DNA from: Bacillus sp. FJAT-14578
GTDB lineage: Bacteria > Bacillota > Bacilli > Bacillales > Bacillaceae_H
Assembly (NCBI RefSeq): GCF_000504165.1
Contig: NZ_AYSE01000001.1
Span: 930,001-994,000, forward strand
Direction: 5' to 3'
DNA: 64,000 bases
Of this stretch, positions 32,355-41,432 are shown one piece after another. Made by a program: the position numbers and the translations under genes. Each line of letters begins with the position of its first letter. The stretch's first letter is position 1. The notes under the pieces were generated by a model. That model saw nothing but the letters and a program-made list of their open reading frames with translations. It did no database searches and was not told where the DNA came from.

Positions 32355-32560
32355 GTTCAAAAAGTCCGGAAAAAATGACCGTCGAAATTACTTGTACAGG
32401 ACGTACTGATCCGACGTTCGCCACAGGACGTGGCGGTTCTTAGTCGAGCTTCATAAGCTTGCTTTTTCGCTACTCACGTATTAACAGCATACGCTCCGTT
32501 GCTCAAAGCTACGCTTCCTTGAACTTCTCGGTCCTTTTTGTCCTCCTTTTTGAACACACA
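32355..32560 (-). repeat. Dispersed repeat C, copy C1 (MITE-like)
   Basis: About 206 bases bounded by inverted ends GTTCAAAAAG (left) and CTTTTTGAAC (right). Two other copies at 56066 and 57782 have the same orientation. The RUCCU core is on the minus strand. There is no coding capacity of its own. It lies between ruvA and ruvB. Confidence 0.88.
32394..32449 (-). ncRNA. Bacillaceae-1-like RNA core inside repeat C1
   Basis: CGAC/GTCG outer stem, hairpin CGCCAC-GTCCT-GTGGCG, then hairpin GTAC-GTCCT-GTAC. Both loops match RUCCU. Confidence 0.65.
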
Positions 32561-32578
32561 CTATTAATGGCCAATTCT

Positions 32579-33190
32579 TTATTTCAGCAGCTTTTGCAGA
32601 GCTTTTTTAATATACTGATCAGTCGTGAGTTTTTCTTTCATAAGCTCCGGAATCACTTTATTAATTTCCCTCTCGGCATATCCCAGTACTTTTAGAGCTT
32701 CAACAGCTTCATCTAACGCTTCCGAACCATTTGTCATCACGTCCAGTTCTTCCACATCCGTGAATAAATCCGGCATGGTACCCGGCAATACGCCTTGAAG
32801 CTTGCCTTTCAAATCTAAAATCATTTGTCTGGCCGTCTTTTTCCCGACACCCGGAAACTTCACGAGAAATTTCTCATTTTCCTCTTCAATGGCTTGAACA
32901 AGCTGCACTGGATTTCCCGAAGCCAAAATCGCTAAAGCACCTTTAGGCCCGATTCCTGAAACACTTAACAATTTTGTGAACAACCCTTTTTCTTCACGAG
33001 AAGAAAAACCATACAATGCAATGACGTCTTCACGTACATAGTGATAGGTGTAAATCGTCTTTTCACTTTGCGGATCAATGGTAAACACATAAGGATTCGG
33101 TGTAAACAATTGATAGCCGATTCCGTTGTTTTCTATTACTACATATTCAGGATTCAAATAGGTAATGACCCCTTTTATATAATCAAACAA
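32579..33190 (-). CDS. ruvA: Holliday junction DNA-binding protein RuvA
   Basis: The 203-residue tetrameric junction-binding partner of RuvB. The OB-fold domain I starts [25 protein letters not shown]. The helix-hairpin-helix motifs [14 protein letters not shown] and [20 protein letters not shown] lie near residues 77 and 112, and domain III ([23 protein letters not shown]) closes the protein. The start is TTG at 33190 with GGGAG eight bases upstream. Confidence 0.96.
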   Translation of the reverse strand: MFDYIKGVITYLNPEYVVIENNGIGYQLFTPNPYVFTIDPQSEKTIYTYHYVREDVIALYGFSSREEKGLFTKLLSVSGIGPKGALAILASGNPVQLVQAIEEENEKFLVKFPGVGKKTARQMILDLKGKLQGVLPGTMPDLFTDVEELDVMTNGSEALDEAVEALKVLGYAEREINKVIPELMKEKLTTDQYIKKALQKLLK

Positions 33191-33220
33191 TTCATTCTCT
33201 CCCTTGCTAGTTTCACCTTA

Positions 33221-33268
33221 TCCCTTATTAACAGGCAGTCAGACCTCCACTGATGGAAGTTTCCTTTA
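33221..33268 (+). repeat. Dispersed repeat B, minimal copy B4
   Basis: Only the two ends of repeat B remain, joined: CCTTATTAACAGGCAGTCAGACC and CCACTGATGGAAGTTTCCTTTA, 48 bases in total, just upstream of ruvA. Confidence 0.6.
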
Positions 33269-33313
33269 TGCTATCATATTTAAAAGGAATTTGACTACTT
33301 ACATTGTACCACT

Positions 33314-33434
33314 AAGAAAAGCGCAAGCGCCTTGATTAGCTCGTGAAGGAAATAGGGGTTGACCCATAAGGCGCTTTTTGCCTTATGAGGGCAATCATCT
33401 TTTCCACAACAAGCTAGGCGCTGGAGCTAGACAC
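33314..33434 (+). repeat. Dispersed repeat A, copy A2 (short form)
   Basis: About 120 bases, GAAAAGCGCAAGCGCCTTG to GGCGCTGGAGCTAGACACC, with the short centre and hairpin CATAAGGCGCTTTTTGCCTTATG. It sits in the ruvA-bofC gap, which otherwise holds B4 and the bofC terminator. Confidence 0.88.
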
Positions 33435-33532
33435 CAATACTCATCGAAAACATTATGCCTTCTTATCTCCCAACAACAAACGTACGTCCCTTTTATTATA
33501 GACAGCGCAACTGTTCGTCGTTTATATAAGAA

Positions 33533-33584
33533 ATCACCGTTTCTGTGAATACAACTCCATTGAGTGATTCAAGGAAACGGTGAT
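33533..33584 (-). terminator. Terminator of bofC
   Basis: ATCACCGTTTC/GAAACGGTGAT arms around a 30-base loop, followed on the minus strand by a T-rich tail (TTCTTATA). It lies 13 bases after the bofC stop. Confidence 0.6.
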
Positions 33585-33596
33585 GATGTTTACTTG

Positions 33597-34109
33597 TTAT
33601 GGGGAACGGAGTGAGTAACCTTCAAAAAATTGCATGAGCGCCACATACTCATCCTTAGAATGAACGCGTATACCTTTCTTCAATTTCTGGCGATGATAAC
33701 TTTCCAGTTTTTCCACATCAATTTGAAAGAAAGATTGAATCACCTTTGTTGATTGATTAGGTTCTCCTTCGTAAATGGACAGCATGTTATCAACCGAAAT
33801 TCCAAAGTATCCATTCGTCTTCAATAGAGGAGAAATATCGTCAACATAAGTGCGCAGTACAAGTTCATTTTCACTTTCTTTAATCAGTCTCCATGGCTCG
33901 TAGGCATTTAAGATATCTTCTTTCGAACTGTCAGAGCGGTGAATCACTTCTTGACTGACGACCCCATCGACATAGACCCTCTCTAAGAAAATGGTTACTC
34001 CATCTTCTCCTGTATGAGCTTCGACCTTTTCAGCAGATATATTCGTATATACGAACAATACCATCATCAAACAAAATATGCCTTTTCGTTGATGAATGAG
34101 GATATCCAT
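33597..34109 (-). CDS. bofC: Forespore intercompartmental signalling protein BofC
   Basis: A 170-residue secreted protein. In B. subtilis BofC is made in the forespore under sigma-G and restrains SpoIVB, the protease that triggers pro-sigma-K processing. Residues about 10-27 form a signal sequence (GIFCLMMVLFVYTNISA). The body matches the BofC fold: VTIFLERVYVDGVVSQEVI (N-terminal domain) and YFGISVDNMLSIYEGEP (C-terminal domain), with KLESYHRQKLKKGIRV near the end. AGGTG lies seven bases before the ATG. Its targets SpoIVFA and SpoIVFB are also in this window. ruvA lies downstream, as in B. subtilis. Confidence 0.9.
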   Translation of the reverse strand: MDILIHQRKGIFCLMMVLFVYTNISAEKVEAHTGEDGVTIFLERVYVDGVVSQEVIHRSDSSKEDILNAYEPWRLIKESENELVLRTYVDDISPLLKTNGYFGISVDNMLSIYEGEPNQSTKVIQSFFQIDVEKLESYHRQKLKKGIRVHSKDEYVALMQFFEGYSLRSP

Positions 34110-34229
34110 CCATCTTCACCTTCCTGAATGCAAAATAAAAAACGTCTAAATAAACGAACCACTGTTTATAGTTTTACCTTATTTAGAAGTTTTATCCTAT
34201 GAGAATTGTCCACTGTCAGGAACTAACGG

Positions 34230-34266
34230 AAAAGGAGGACAGGGATTAATCCCCATCCTCCTTTTT
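34230..34266. terminator. Terminator between bofC and the YhcN-type gene
   Basis: AAAAGGAGGA/TCCTCCTTTT arms with GGGATTAATCCC between them. T-runs on both strands; it lies three bases past the lipoprotein gene stop. Confidence 0.75.
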
Positions 34267-34268
34267 CA

Positions 34269-35057
34269 TTAGCGTCTACTTTCACTTATTTTCTCATTTA
34301 CCGGTTCAATCAGGTCATTAAAGTTAGTGCGAATGTGGTTCTGGTCTTTTGCTTTTGCTTCTCCCTGCCGTAAACTATTATCGATTGTTCTTACGGTGTT
34401 ATAAATGCCATCATTAGCTCTCACATACAATTTGTGCGTCCCTGTTACATCCCGCAATTCACGGCGTACCCGATTTTCAATTCCAGCTGTGTCTCGCTCA
34501 TCAGTATTAATCGCTACAAGCAGTCGATTTCCATCTATAAGAGCACGTGCATCATCCACACCTCTTACTCTCTCTGTACGGTTAACAACATCTTGAAGGA
34601 AATCACCATCTTTTCCTTCATAATAAGATGTTTTGGCAGGTGCATTCGTCGAATTCAAATGACCATGATAATTCCTGTCATCTTCACCGCCGACACGGGC
34701 ATTGCTGTAAAACAATCCTTCTGTTTGCTGACTGTAAGGCTGAGTCGGGCGGGACATGTTGTTTATTCGGGTAATTCCGTTACGTACGTTTAACGTATTC
34801 CCGTTTCTCACACCATTATCTCTCGTTGTCCGATCCATAATTTCCGTTACAGGGCCGTCATTATCATTCATTAAAATGGCATTGCCATTTCTTTCAGCTC
34901 TATCCACCATGCGCATGTCTTTTTCATTCGAATAATATCCGACTGGTCTTGTGGAGTCGTTATATCGCTGCATACCCGCTTCTTCATTTGTATTGCATGC
35001 TGTCAAGGACGCGGCACAAGCAAAACTTAAAATGGCTGCATTCACTTTATTCAACAT
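34269..35057 (-). CDS. Sporulation lipoprotein of the YhcN/YlaJ family (CoxA-like)
   Basis: A 262-residue lipoprotein. The signal peptide ends in the lipobox SLTAC (cysteine near residue 21). The C-terminal part (about 150-235) is the YhcN/YlaJ domain: VVNRTERVRGVDDARALIDGN, then LLVAINTDERD and a charged stretch ending RRELRDVTG, as in spore-membrane lipoproteins and the spore cortex protein CoxA. The middle (30-145) is a low-complexity stretch rich in N, R, D, G, T and Y. GGGGGG lies upstream of the ATG at 35057. In B. subtilis coxA lies right behind safA; here a kinase-fold gene lies between them. Family firm, exact orthology inferred. Confidence 0.8.
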   Translation of the reverse strand: MLNKVNAAILSFACAASLTACNTNEEAGMQRYNDSTRPVGYYSNEKDMRMVDRAERNGNAILMNDNDGPVTEIMDRTTRDNGVRNGNTLNVRNGITRINNMSRPTQPYSQQTEGLFYSNARVGGEDDRNYHGHLNSTNAPAKTSYYEGKDGDFLQDVVNRTERVRGVDDARALIDGNRLLVAINTDERDTAGIENRVRRELRDVTGTHKLYVRANDGIYNTVRTIDNSLRQGEAKAKDQNHIRTNFNDLIEPVNEKISESRR

Positions 35058-35299
35058 AAATCCCCCCTGTGCAACATTTGGGCACGAAATGCTTAGCACC
35101 CATTCATAGGGTTCAGTTTTCAGGAGAAGATTATGCTGTTAGTTAGCGGTAACTTCCTTAAATATTGGGCGAAATTCGAATGCAGCAGCTGCGATTTAAA
35201 AATATAATCCAATATTTTCACCAAGGCTCTGTTCAAACCATGATGTTGATTTTCACCACTTTGCACGAATGAAAATAAGATCAGCCTTTAATCCCGCGA

Positions 35300-36283
35300 T
35301 CAATCTAAACGACCGATAATTTCTCCAACAAGTGATTGGCGGTAATATACTTCTTCTATCGTAGCATCAATGAGCGTTTTTAGTTGCCCATTCGCTCTCT
35401 GATGAGAAGGCCTGGAACACATTTTGTTCCATTCTCTTAAGATGTCCGATGGAAACAAAAGCAAACACATCAACCATTTTGCGTTCAATAACTCTTGAAT
35501 AAAAGCGTGTTGCTCTAAAGCTGAAAGAGACCACTTCGTATACCTTAAAAAGCGATGCATGAGCTGCATGTATTCATATTCTTTTATCCCGACAGAAAGC
35601 AAATCAAAATCGATCAACCATAATGACCCGTCATAGGATTGAATCACATTATGCGAAGCAACATCTCCATGCAAAATACACAAACGGGAATGAGAAGGCT
35701 GCCAAAATCGTTTAAACAAGTCCAGACTTATTTCAGCCCATACTACGATTTTCCATTGGATATTCTCAGATATATGCCGAGACAATTCCTCATGGTTTTT
35801 TTGAAACTGCCTTAGTCTTGTTTCCCATCTTTCCGTTAGGTTCATCCGCGGCAACAAACATTCCGCATTGGGAAGAGCCGCTTCCCCGCATTGGTGAAAA
35901 GCCTTCAATAATGATATGACTTGTTCTCTTCGCGCGAATGTTTCATAACTAAAACGGGAAACAGAAGACAGATACGGCATCACCGCCCAGTACATGCCGC
36001 CAAAGAAAATAACTAATTCTCCGTTTGGATAATGCTCATACTGTACGGCTTGTTTAAACCCCTCCCCTATTACAGCACTCAAGGCGCAATGGATGGCTTT
36101 AAGATGGGGCAAATGAACATACCCTTTTAGGACTTTCACTCCATTTCCTGTATAAAGAAGATACATGTTTTTCTTTATAGGGATAACATCGTAAACGTGC
36201 AAACCGGCTTTTCTCCTCATAAAGAAGACGAGACGATCCAAAAGTAAATCGTCTCGTCTCGTTAGTTTATTAAATGATGTCAT
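35300..36283 (-). CDS. CotS/YsxE-like phosphotransferase-fold spore coat protein
   Basis: A 327-residue protein with an aminoglycoside phosphotransferase/kinase fold. Catalytic-loop residues are seen in LHGDVASHNVI near residue 205 and the metal-binding aspartate in LIDFDLLSVG near 223. This is the layout of the CotS, CotI, YutH and YsxE coat kinases of Bacillus. The start is buried in the end of safA: of the adjacent ATGs at 36286 and 36283 I chose 36283, five bases after AGGA. It overlaps safA by 14 bases in another frame, so it is translationally coupled and likely made in the mother cell. Substrate unknown. Confidence 0.72.
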   Translation of the reverse strand: MTSFNKLTRRDDLLLDRLVFFMRRKAGLHVYDVIPIKKNMYLLYTGNGVKVLKGYVHLPHLKAIHCALSAVIGEGFKQAVQYEHYPNGELVIFFGGMYWAVMPYLSSVSRFSYETFARREQVISLLKAFHQCGEAALPNAECLLPRMNLTERWETRLRQFQKNHEELSRHISENIQWKIVVWAEISLDLFKRFWQPSHSRLCILHGDVASHNVIQSYDGSLWLIDFDLLSVGIKEYEYMQLMHRFLRYTKWSLSALEQHAFIQELLNAKWLMCLLLFPSDILREWNKMCSRPSHQRANGQLKTLIDATIEEVYYRQSLVGEIIGRLD

Positions 36284-37754
36284 CATCGTCCTCATCAAAG
36301 TCCGGGTAACCAAAGAAATCATTCTCATCCATACGCGGCTGCATATACGGCTGAGCCATCCCCATTTGCTGCGGCATATACCCTCCCATCATTCCATAAG
36401 GAGGTTGAGCCGCATAGCCGAAAGGAGCTGCCGCCTGCGGCGCATAGCCATACGGATACGGATGAAAAGCTTGCGGCATACCATAAGGCATTGGTTGCGG
36501 GTAGTATGGCTGCGGCCCGCATCCGCAATCCGGCATCGGCGGCCCTGCCATATATGGGGCTGCCATATACGGGGCTGCCATATACGGGGCTGCCATATAC
36601 GGGGCCGTCTCGTATCCTTGCGGCATTGCCATGTCCTCCGGTGACTCCTCCATCATTTGTGCCCCCTGCACTGCTTGCTGAGGCATCATAGGAGCTTGCT
36701 GATACTGAGGCATATAGTTCATCGGCATGCCATACGATGGATTAGCCTCCATTCCATATTCCGGCATTTGTCCGTATGACATGTTTTCATTACCTTCCAT
36801 TTCGTACATCCCCATGACTTCAGGCGATTCTTCCATCATTTGGGGTCCTTCCATCTCTTGCCCCGGCATCATCGGCGCCGGCTGATACATCGGTTGTTGA
36901 TACATCATCGGTTGTTGATACATTGGTTGCTGGGCCATAACAGGATAAGGATGGACCGGCATCGCTCCAGGAGGACAAGGAACGCACGGAACGAAGTTAT
37001 ACCCATATCCAGGCATGATTGGTGTAATCGGAACAGGGACACATGTAGGGTGTACCGGAACACAATGCGGCATTTGAGGCATCATTGGCATTTGAGGCAT
37101 AGCCGGCATCACCAACTCTTCTGAAGATTCCTCCATAATAGGCATCTCTTTCGCCGGCGCTGCTGGCTTCGGTACTTCCGGCGGCTTTGGAGGAAGCGAC
37201 ATATTTAATGTATAAAAATTTGTATTAATATCTGTATCCATAATATCAACATCTTGTTTAATAGGTTGAATCGGCGGCAACTTAGGCAGTACCGGCATTT
37301 TTGGAACGACCGGCATTTCCTTTTTTGGAGCCACCGGAGCCGGCGCTTCCTTGATTGGCATCTCTTTTACCGGCATCGGCTGAAGAGGCTTCACAGGCAT
37401 TTCTTTTGCCGGCATTTCTTTTACGGGCATTTCCTTCACCGGCATTTCCTTTGCTGGCATTTTTTGTTGCGGAGCCGGTGCCTCATCAATTTCTGTCACT
37501 GGATATGTTTTAGTCTGATCTGCAAATGGATGCTCTGCCATCGGCATTTCTTTCACGCCGCCAACAGCTGATCCCTTGACTCCCTCTTTCTTTACTGACA
37601 CACTCGCACTTGGCACTTTAATTTTCATTCCTGGCATGATCATGTCAGGGTTGCTCAATTGTGAGTTCATTTTTTTCAGTTCTTCGAAATCGACCCCGTA
37701 TTTTTTGGCGATTTTCCAAAGTGTATCCCCTTTTTGGACGATATGGATTTTCAA
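36270..37754 (-). CDS. safA: Spore morphogenetic protein SafA (LysM, Met/Pro-rich)
   Basis: SafA is the hub for the inner spore coat at the cortex surface. Residues 1-46 are a LysM domain (MKIHIVQKGDTLWKIAKKYG, then MIMPGMKIKVPS) that targets cortex peptidoglycan. The rest is repetitive: KEMPV/KEMPA units at about 100-135, M/P/Q/Y-rich tracts, and four YMAAP units near 383-402. The tail is very acidic (FDEDDDDII). At 494 residues it is longer than the B. subtilis protein. The start is TTG at 37754 with GGGAGGGG upstream. A sigma-E-type -10 sequence lies upstream. The CotS-like gene overlaps the 3' end. Confidence 0.88.
   Translation of the reverse strand: MKIHIVQKGDTLWKIAKKYGVDFEELKKMNSQLSNPDMIMPGMKIKVPSASVSVKKEGVKGSAVGGVKEMPMAEHPFADQTKTYPVTEIDEAPAPQQKMPAKEMPVKEMPVKEMPAKEMPVKPLQPMPVKEMPIKEAPAPVAPKKEMPVVPKMPVLPKLPPIQPIKQDVDIMDTDINTNFYTLNMSLPPKPPEVPKPAAPAKEMPIMEESSEELVMPAMPQMPMMPQMPHCVPVHPTCVPVPITPIMPGYGYNFVPCVPCPPGAMPVHPYPVMAQQPMYQQPMMYQQPMYQPAPMMPGQEMEGPQMMEESPEVMGMYEMEGNENMSYGQMPEYGMEANPSYGMPMNYMPQYQQAPMMPQQAVQGAQMMEESPEDMAMPQGYETAPYMAAPYMAAPYMAAPYMAGPPMPDCGCGPQPYYPQPMPYGMPQAFHPYPYGYAPQAAAPFGYAAQPPYGMMGGYMPQQMGMAQPYMQPRMDENDFFGYPDFDEDDDDII
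36547..36606 (-). repeat. Tandem 15-bp repeat in safA (YMAAP units)
   Basis: Four 15-base units (GCCATATACGGGGCT and close variants) in direct tandem, each coding YMAAP/YMAGP on the minus strand. Near-identical units suggest recent slippage expansion. Confidence 0.9.
37396..37455 (-). repeat. Tandem 15-bp repeat in safA (KEMPV/A units)
   Basis: Four 15-base units of the type GGCATTTCTTTTGCC, each coding KEMPA or KEMPV on the minus strand, with more diverged units on both sides. Confidence 0.85.
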
Positions 37755-37785
37755 AACGCTTCCCCTCCCGAGAAAAAATCTTTAT

Positions 37786-37793
37786 AGTGTATG
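37786..37793 (-). promoter_or_regulatory. Sigma-E-type -10 element upstream of safA
   Basis: CATACACT on the minus strand matches the sigma-E -10 consensus CATACANT, about 32 bases before the TTG start. A good -35 at the usual 14-base spacing is not seen, so this is a partial match. B. subtilis safA is known to use sigma-E. Confidence 0.5.
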
Positions 37794-37860
37794 TCGTTAT
37801 AGGCAAATTGCTAATATTCTTCATCACAACTTATGCTTGGAATGGTTGATTTATTCTTCA

Positions 37861-37909
37861 TAAAAAGAACCTTCAATCGGCGGGAGGGTACTCACCGATT
37901 GAAGGTTCT
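37861..37909 (-). terminator. Terminator after nadA
   Basis: AGAACCTTCAATCGG pairs perfectly with CCGATTGAAGGTTCT; TTTTTA follows on the minus strand. It ends the nadB-nadC-nadA operon. Confidence 0.88.
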
Positions 37910-37911
37910 AC

Positions 37912-39006
37912 TTAAAACATCCGCTGCAAAGCCTGGGCCGCTTCCTCCGCTATTTGCTGAGGGACAGTGATTTGATTAATTACCTCTCCTTGATCGACTG
38001 ATTCAAGTACCCAAACAAGATGAGGCAAATCGATCCTGTTCATCGTTAAACATGGACACATATGAGGATTCAACGAAATGATTTCTTTATCAGAATGCTG
38101 ATTTATTAATCGCTTGACTAAGTTCATCTCTGTCCCAATTGCCCATTTTGAACCGGCAGGAGCTCCCGTAATCTTATCAATGATATACTTAGTCGATCCC
38201 GCGTAATCAGACAGCGCCACTACTTCTCGACGACACTCCGGGTGAACAATGATGTTCATATCAGGATGCTGTTTGCGAACATCCTGTACATTCGCCACCG
38301 TAAAGTTTTCATGAACGGAACAGTGACCTTTCCACAGAATTACTTTTACATCTTCAACATTTCCTTCAAACTCCAATTTCTCTGCAATCGGATCCCAAAC
38401 TGCCATTTGCTCTAAAGGAATGCCGATATCATGCGCTGTATTACGGCCAAGATGCTGATCCGGCAAGAAAAAGAGACGCTCTTTTTGTGTAAATGCCCAT
38501 TCAACCATTTTTTTAGCATTGGAGGAAGTCACGGTTGCTCCCCCGTTTCTTCCGACGAATGCTTTAATTTCCGCTGTCGAATTAACATATGTCAAAGGCA
38601 GCATCGTGTCGCCGAAGGTTTGCTGTAATTTTCCCCAAGCCCGTTCTGTTTGATTGATATTGGCCATATCGGCCATCGAACAGCCTGCACGCATATCGGG
38701 TAAGATGACTTTTTGATGGTCCTCCGCTAAAATATCTGCTGTTTCAGCCATAAAGTGAACTCCACAAAACACAATAAACTCGGCATCTTTCTGTTTCGCT
38801 GCTACTTGAGCCAATTGCAAAGAATCACCTGTGGCGTCGGCAAACTGGATGACCTCATCTTTTTGATAATGATGACCTAGAATAAAAAGTCTCTCACCCA
38901 GCTTTTCTTTTATTGCAGCAGCTCTCCCTTTTAATTCTTCTTCACCCATTTCTTTATATTTCTGCGGCATCGTATTAGCAGCCGCTTGATTTAAAATTGA
39001 TAACAT
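37912..39006 (-). CDS. nadA: Quinolinate synthase A
   Basis: NadA condenses iminoaspartate (from NadB) with dihydroxyacetone phosphate to quinolinate, using a 4Fe-4S cluster. The 364-residue protein has the cluster cysteines in [10 protein letters not shown] (Cys109), WKGHCSVHE and HMCPCLTMN; the second and third match the B. subtilis ligands by position. [20 protein letters not shown] near the N-terminus binds substrate. It follows nadC after 21 bases. NiaR is expected to repress the operon when NAD precursors are ample. Confidence 0.96.
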   Translation of the reverse strand: MLSILNQAAANTMPQKYKEMGEEELKGRAAAIKEKLGERLFILGHHYQKDEVIQFADATGDSLQLAQVAAKQKDAEFIVFCGVHFMAETADILAEDHQKVILPDMRAGCSMADMANINQTERAWGKLQQTFGDTMLPLTYVNSTAEIKAFVGRNGGATVTSSNAKKMVEWAFTQKERLFFLPDQHLGRNTAHDIGIPLEQMAVWDPIAEKLEFEGNVEDVKVILWKGHCSVHENFTVANVQDVRKQHPDMNIIVHPECRREVVALSDYAGSTKYIIDKITGAPAGSKWAIGTEMNLVKRLINQHSDKEIISLNPHMCPCLTMNRIDLPHLVWVLESVDQGEVINQITVPQQIAEEAAQALQRMF

Positions 39007-39027
39007 AAGACCCCTTCTCCCTTCGTT

Positions 39028-39861
39028 TTACATTTGTATGTCTAAACTGATGTCTAAACTTTTAACTGAATGCGTGAGCATTCCTAACGAAATATAATCT
39101 ACTCCTGTTGTTCCATACTCAGCGAGCCGCTCCAGTTCGATTCCTCCTGATGCTTCCGTCACAATAAACGGCGGAACAAGTTCGATCCATTCTTTAATGA
39201 TTTCAGGCGAGCAGTTATCGAACATGATTACATCCGCTTTGGCGTCGATAGCTTCCACTAACTGCTCTTTCGTTTCAATTTCCACTTCCACTTTCACCAT
39301 ATGACCCGTTTTTTCACGAATCGATTGGACCGCTCTCATGATAGAACCGGCATAGGCAATATGGTTATCTTTCAGCATGACACCATCATATAAGCCGTAG
39401 CGATGATTCGCTCCTCCTCCGCAGCGCACCGCATACTTCTCAAACATCCGAAGACCCGGTGTCGTTTTTCGCGTATCGCATATTTTGGTGTTCGATCGAT
39501 TTAATGCTTGGACCGCTTTATTCGTTAACGTCGCTATCCCGCTCATCCGCTGCAGTAAATTTAAAATGACCCGCTCTCCAGAAAGAATCGATGCCAGTTT
39601 TCCATGAACAGCTGCAATCGTTTCACCCGCTTTGACAGTCTCTCCATCACGTTTATACCATTCAATCTTGATTGCGGGATCCAAAAGCCGATATCCTTCT
39701 TCAATTACACAAAGCCCCGCTACTATGCCATCCTCTTTAACACGAAATTCAGCTCGAGCCGTATCAAACTCTGAAAACAAACATGCGCTTGTCACATCGC
39801 GATCACCTATATCTTCCAGTAAAAACTGTTCCAGCAACTGCTTTACTTTTAATTGATTCAT
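39028..39861 (-). CDS. nadC: Nicotinate-nucleotide diphosphorylase (quinolinate phosphoribosyltransferase)
   Basis: NadC turns quinolinate and PRPP into nicotinate mononucleotide. The 277-residue protein begins with LLEQFLLEDIGDRDVTSA and carries RMSGIATLTN, the substrate-binding TRKTTPGLRMFEKYAVRCGGGANHRYGLYD region split over residues about 130-160, KDNHI near 168, and the barrel stretch EVEIETKEQ. AGGGGGAT lies upstream of the ATG. It stands between nadB and nadA. Confidence 0.96.
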   Translation of the reverse strand: MNQLKVKQLLEQFLLEDIGDRDVTSACLFSEFDTARAEFRVKEDGIVAGLCVIEEGYRLLDPAIKIEWYKRDGETVKAGETIAAVHGKLASILSGERVILNLLQRMSGIATLTNKAVQALNRSNTKICDTRKTTPGLRMFEKYAVRCGGGANHRYGLYDGVMLKDNHIAYAGSIMRAVQSIREKTGHMVKVEVEIETKEQLVEAIDAKADVIMFDNCSPEIIKEWIELVPPFIVTEASGGIELERLAEYGTTGVDYISLGMLTHSVKSLDISLDIQM

Positions 39862-39878
39862 TTCTCTTCATCCCCCTA

Positions 39879-41414
39879 TCACACATTCATTTTACGATCC
39901 ATACGTTCTTGAATAAGCTGTTTCTTCTCCCATTGCGGTAAGGCCGCCGGAAAATCACTACGAAAATGGGAACCCCGGCTTTCTTCCCGTTCAAACGCCG
40001 ATTTGGCAATCAAATAAGCCGCCGTTGCCATATGAATCCGCTTTAGCGATTCCCGTTCGTACATCCATACATTTTCTTCTACCCCAGCCAACCTTTCTCC
40101 CAATAAATGAACCATCGCCTTTAAAGATGACGCATTTCTCACTATTCCTACACAGCTCATCATCAATTCCTGAATGTCCTGCTTAGAAGGCATTGACAGC
40201 GAAACTTGCTGAAAGGGAGCAGAAAAAGCATCCGGAAAAATGGGTTCATCCGGCTTTTCGGCCATTCTTTCAGCCGCAAGTTCCCCAAAGACGAGCCCTT
40301 CTAATAAAGAATTGCTTGCTAACCGGTTGGCCCCATGAACACCTGTACAAGCCGCTTCACCGACTGCATATAAGCGGGGAATACTCGTTTCGCCATACAT
40401 ATTGACTTTGATGCCCCCCATATGAAAATGAGCGCCTGGCATAACAGGAATTAAATGCTGATTTAAATCAATCCCATTTTTTCGGCATAGATCCGTGATT
40501 GTCGGGAAACGATTTGTGAAATCATTCACGTTCTTAATCATTAAAAAGATTTGTTCTCCTTGGAACATCCGTCTGTAAATCTCTCTTGAAACAATGTCTC
40601 TTGGCGCCAAATCCCCTAATTGGTGAATCCCTCTCATCACCCTTTCACCTTGTCCCGTGACGAGAATAGCCCCTTCTCCTCTTACCGCTTCTGAGACAAG
40701 TCCGACTGCACGCCCATTTTTCACAAGCAGGGTCGGGTGAAATTGTATAAATTCCAAATCAGCAAGCTCGGCACCCGCTCGATAAGCGAGTGACAATCCC
40801 TCTCCTATTGCCCCATCCGTGTTTGATGTATACGGATAAAGACTGCCGCATCCACCAGTTGCCAATACAACATGCTGAGCATAATGAGCGGAAATATGCC
40901 CTTTCCCATCTTGGGTTCGAACACCAATACAACGCCCATCTTCAATAATCAGTTCCTGGACCGTTTCGTATTCCATCATATCTACACGATGCTCCGTTTG
41001 TTTGTGGAGAAAAGAAACGAGGGCTTTCCCTGTCGCATCTCCTCCCGCATGCAAAATGCGTCTATAGCTATGAGCCCCTTCTTGGCCCAGCAGCACTTCA
41101 TTTTGTTCATTACAGTCAAACCGCATTCCTGACCGGATAAGCTCATCAACGAGATCGGGTCCTCTCCTGACTAAATATTCAACCGCCTGTTCATTGTTAT
41201 GTTCACAGCCTGCCATCATCGTATCGGAATAGTGGGACGACCAATGATCTCCCTCGCCGAAAACGGCTGCCACTCCACCTTGCGCAAGCATGGAATTACT
41301 CGACCATTTAGAGTGCTTTGTCAACATCGCGATATTTTTCGCTTTAGGCAGAGAATGGGCGACCATCCAAGCCGCAAGTCCACTTCCAACAATTAATGCA
41401 TCATATACATACAT
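39879..41414 (-). CDS. nadB: L-aspartate oxidase
   Basis: NadB oxidises L-aspartate to iminoaspartate with FAD. The 511-residue protein has the dinucleotide-binding start ALIVGSGLAAWMVA, the SMLAQGGVAAVF stretch near residue 42, and active-site sequences LEFIQFHPTLL, AVRGEGAIL and the FAD-side GEAACTGVHGANRLASNSLLE near 365. It is the first gene of nadB-nadC-nadA and diverges from the NifS-type gene, with a NiaR-like operator in between. Confidence 0.96.
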   Translation of the reverse strand: MYVYDALIVGSGLAAWMVAHSLPKAKNIAMLTKHSKWSSNSMLAQGGVAAVFGEGDHWSSHYSDTMMAGCEHNNEQAVEYLVRRGPDLVDELIRSGMRFDCNEQNEVLLGQEGAHSYRRILHAGGDATGKALVSFLHKQTEHRVDMMEYETVQELIIEDGRCIGVRTQDGKGHISAHYAQHVVLATGGCGSLYPYTSNTDGAIGEGLSLAYRAGAELADLEFIQFHPTLLVKNGRAVGLVSEAVRGEGAILVTGQGERVMRGIHQLGDLAPRDIVSREIYRRMFQGEQIFLMIKNVNDFTNRFPTITDLCRKNGIDLNQHLIPVMPGAHFHMGGIKVNMYGETSIPRLYAVGEAACTGVHGANRLASNSLLEGLVFGELAAERMAEKPDEPIFPDAFSAPFQQVSLSMPSKQDIQELMMSCVGIVRNASSLKAMVHLLGERLAGVEENVWMYERESLKRIHMATAAYLIAKSAFEREESRGSHFRSDFPAALPQWEKKQLIQERMDRKMNV

Positions 41415-41432
41415 GATTTCACCCCAAAAGTT

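Noticed and set aside
32325..32424. Upstream in-frame extension of ruvB
   Set aside because: It is translated repeat C1 and has no relation to RuvB; the ATG at 32325 has a good ribosome site.
36547..36606. CRISPR-like short tandem repeat
   Set aside because: Units are contiguous 15-mers without spacers and code for YMAAP in safA.
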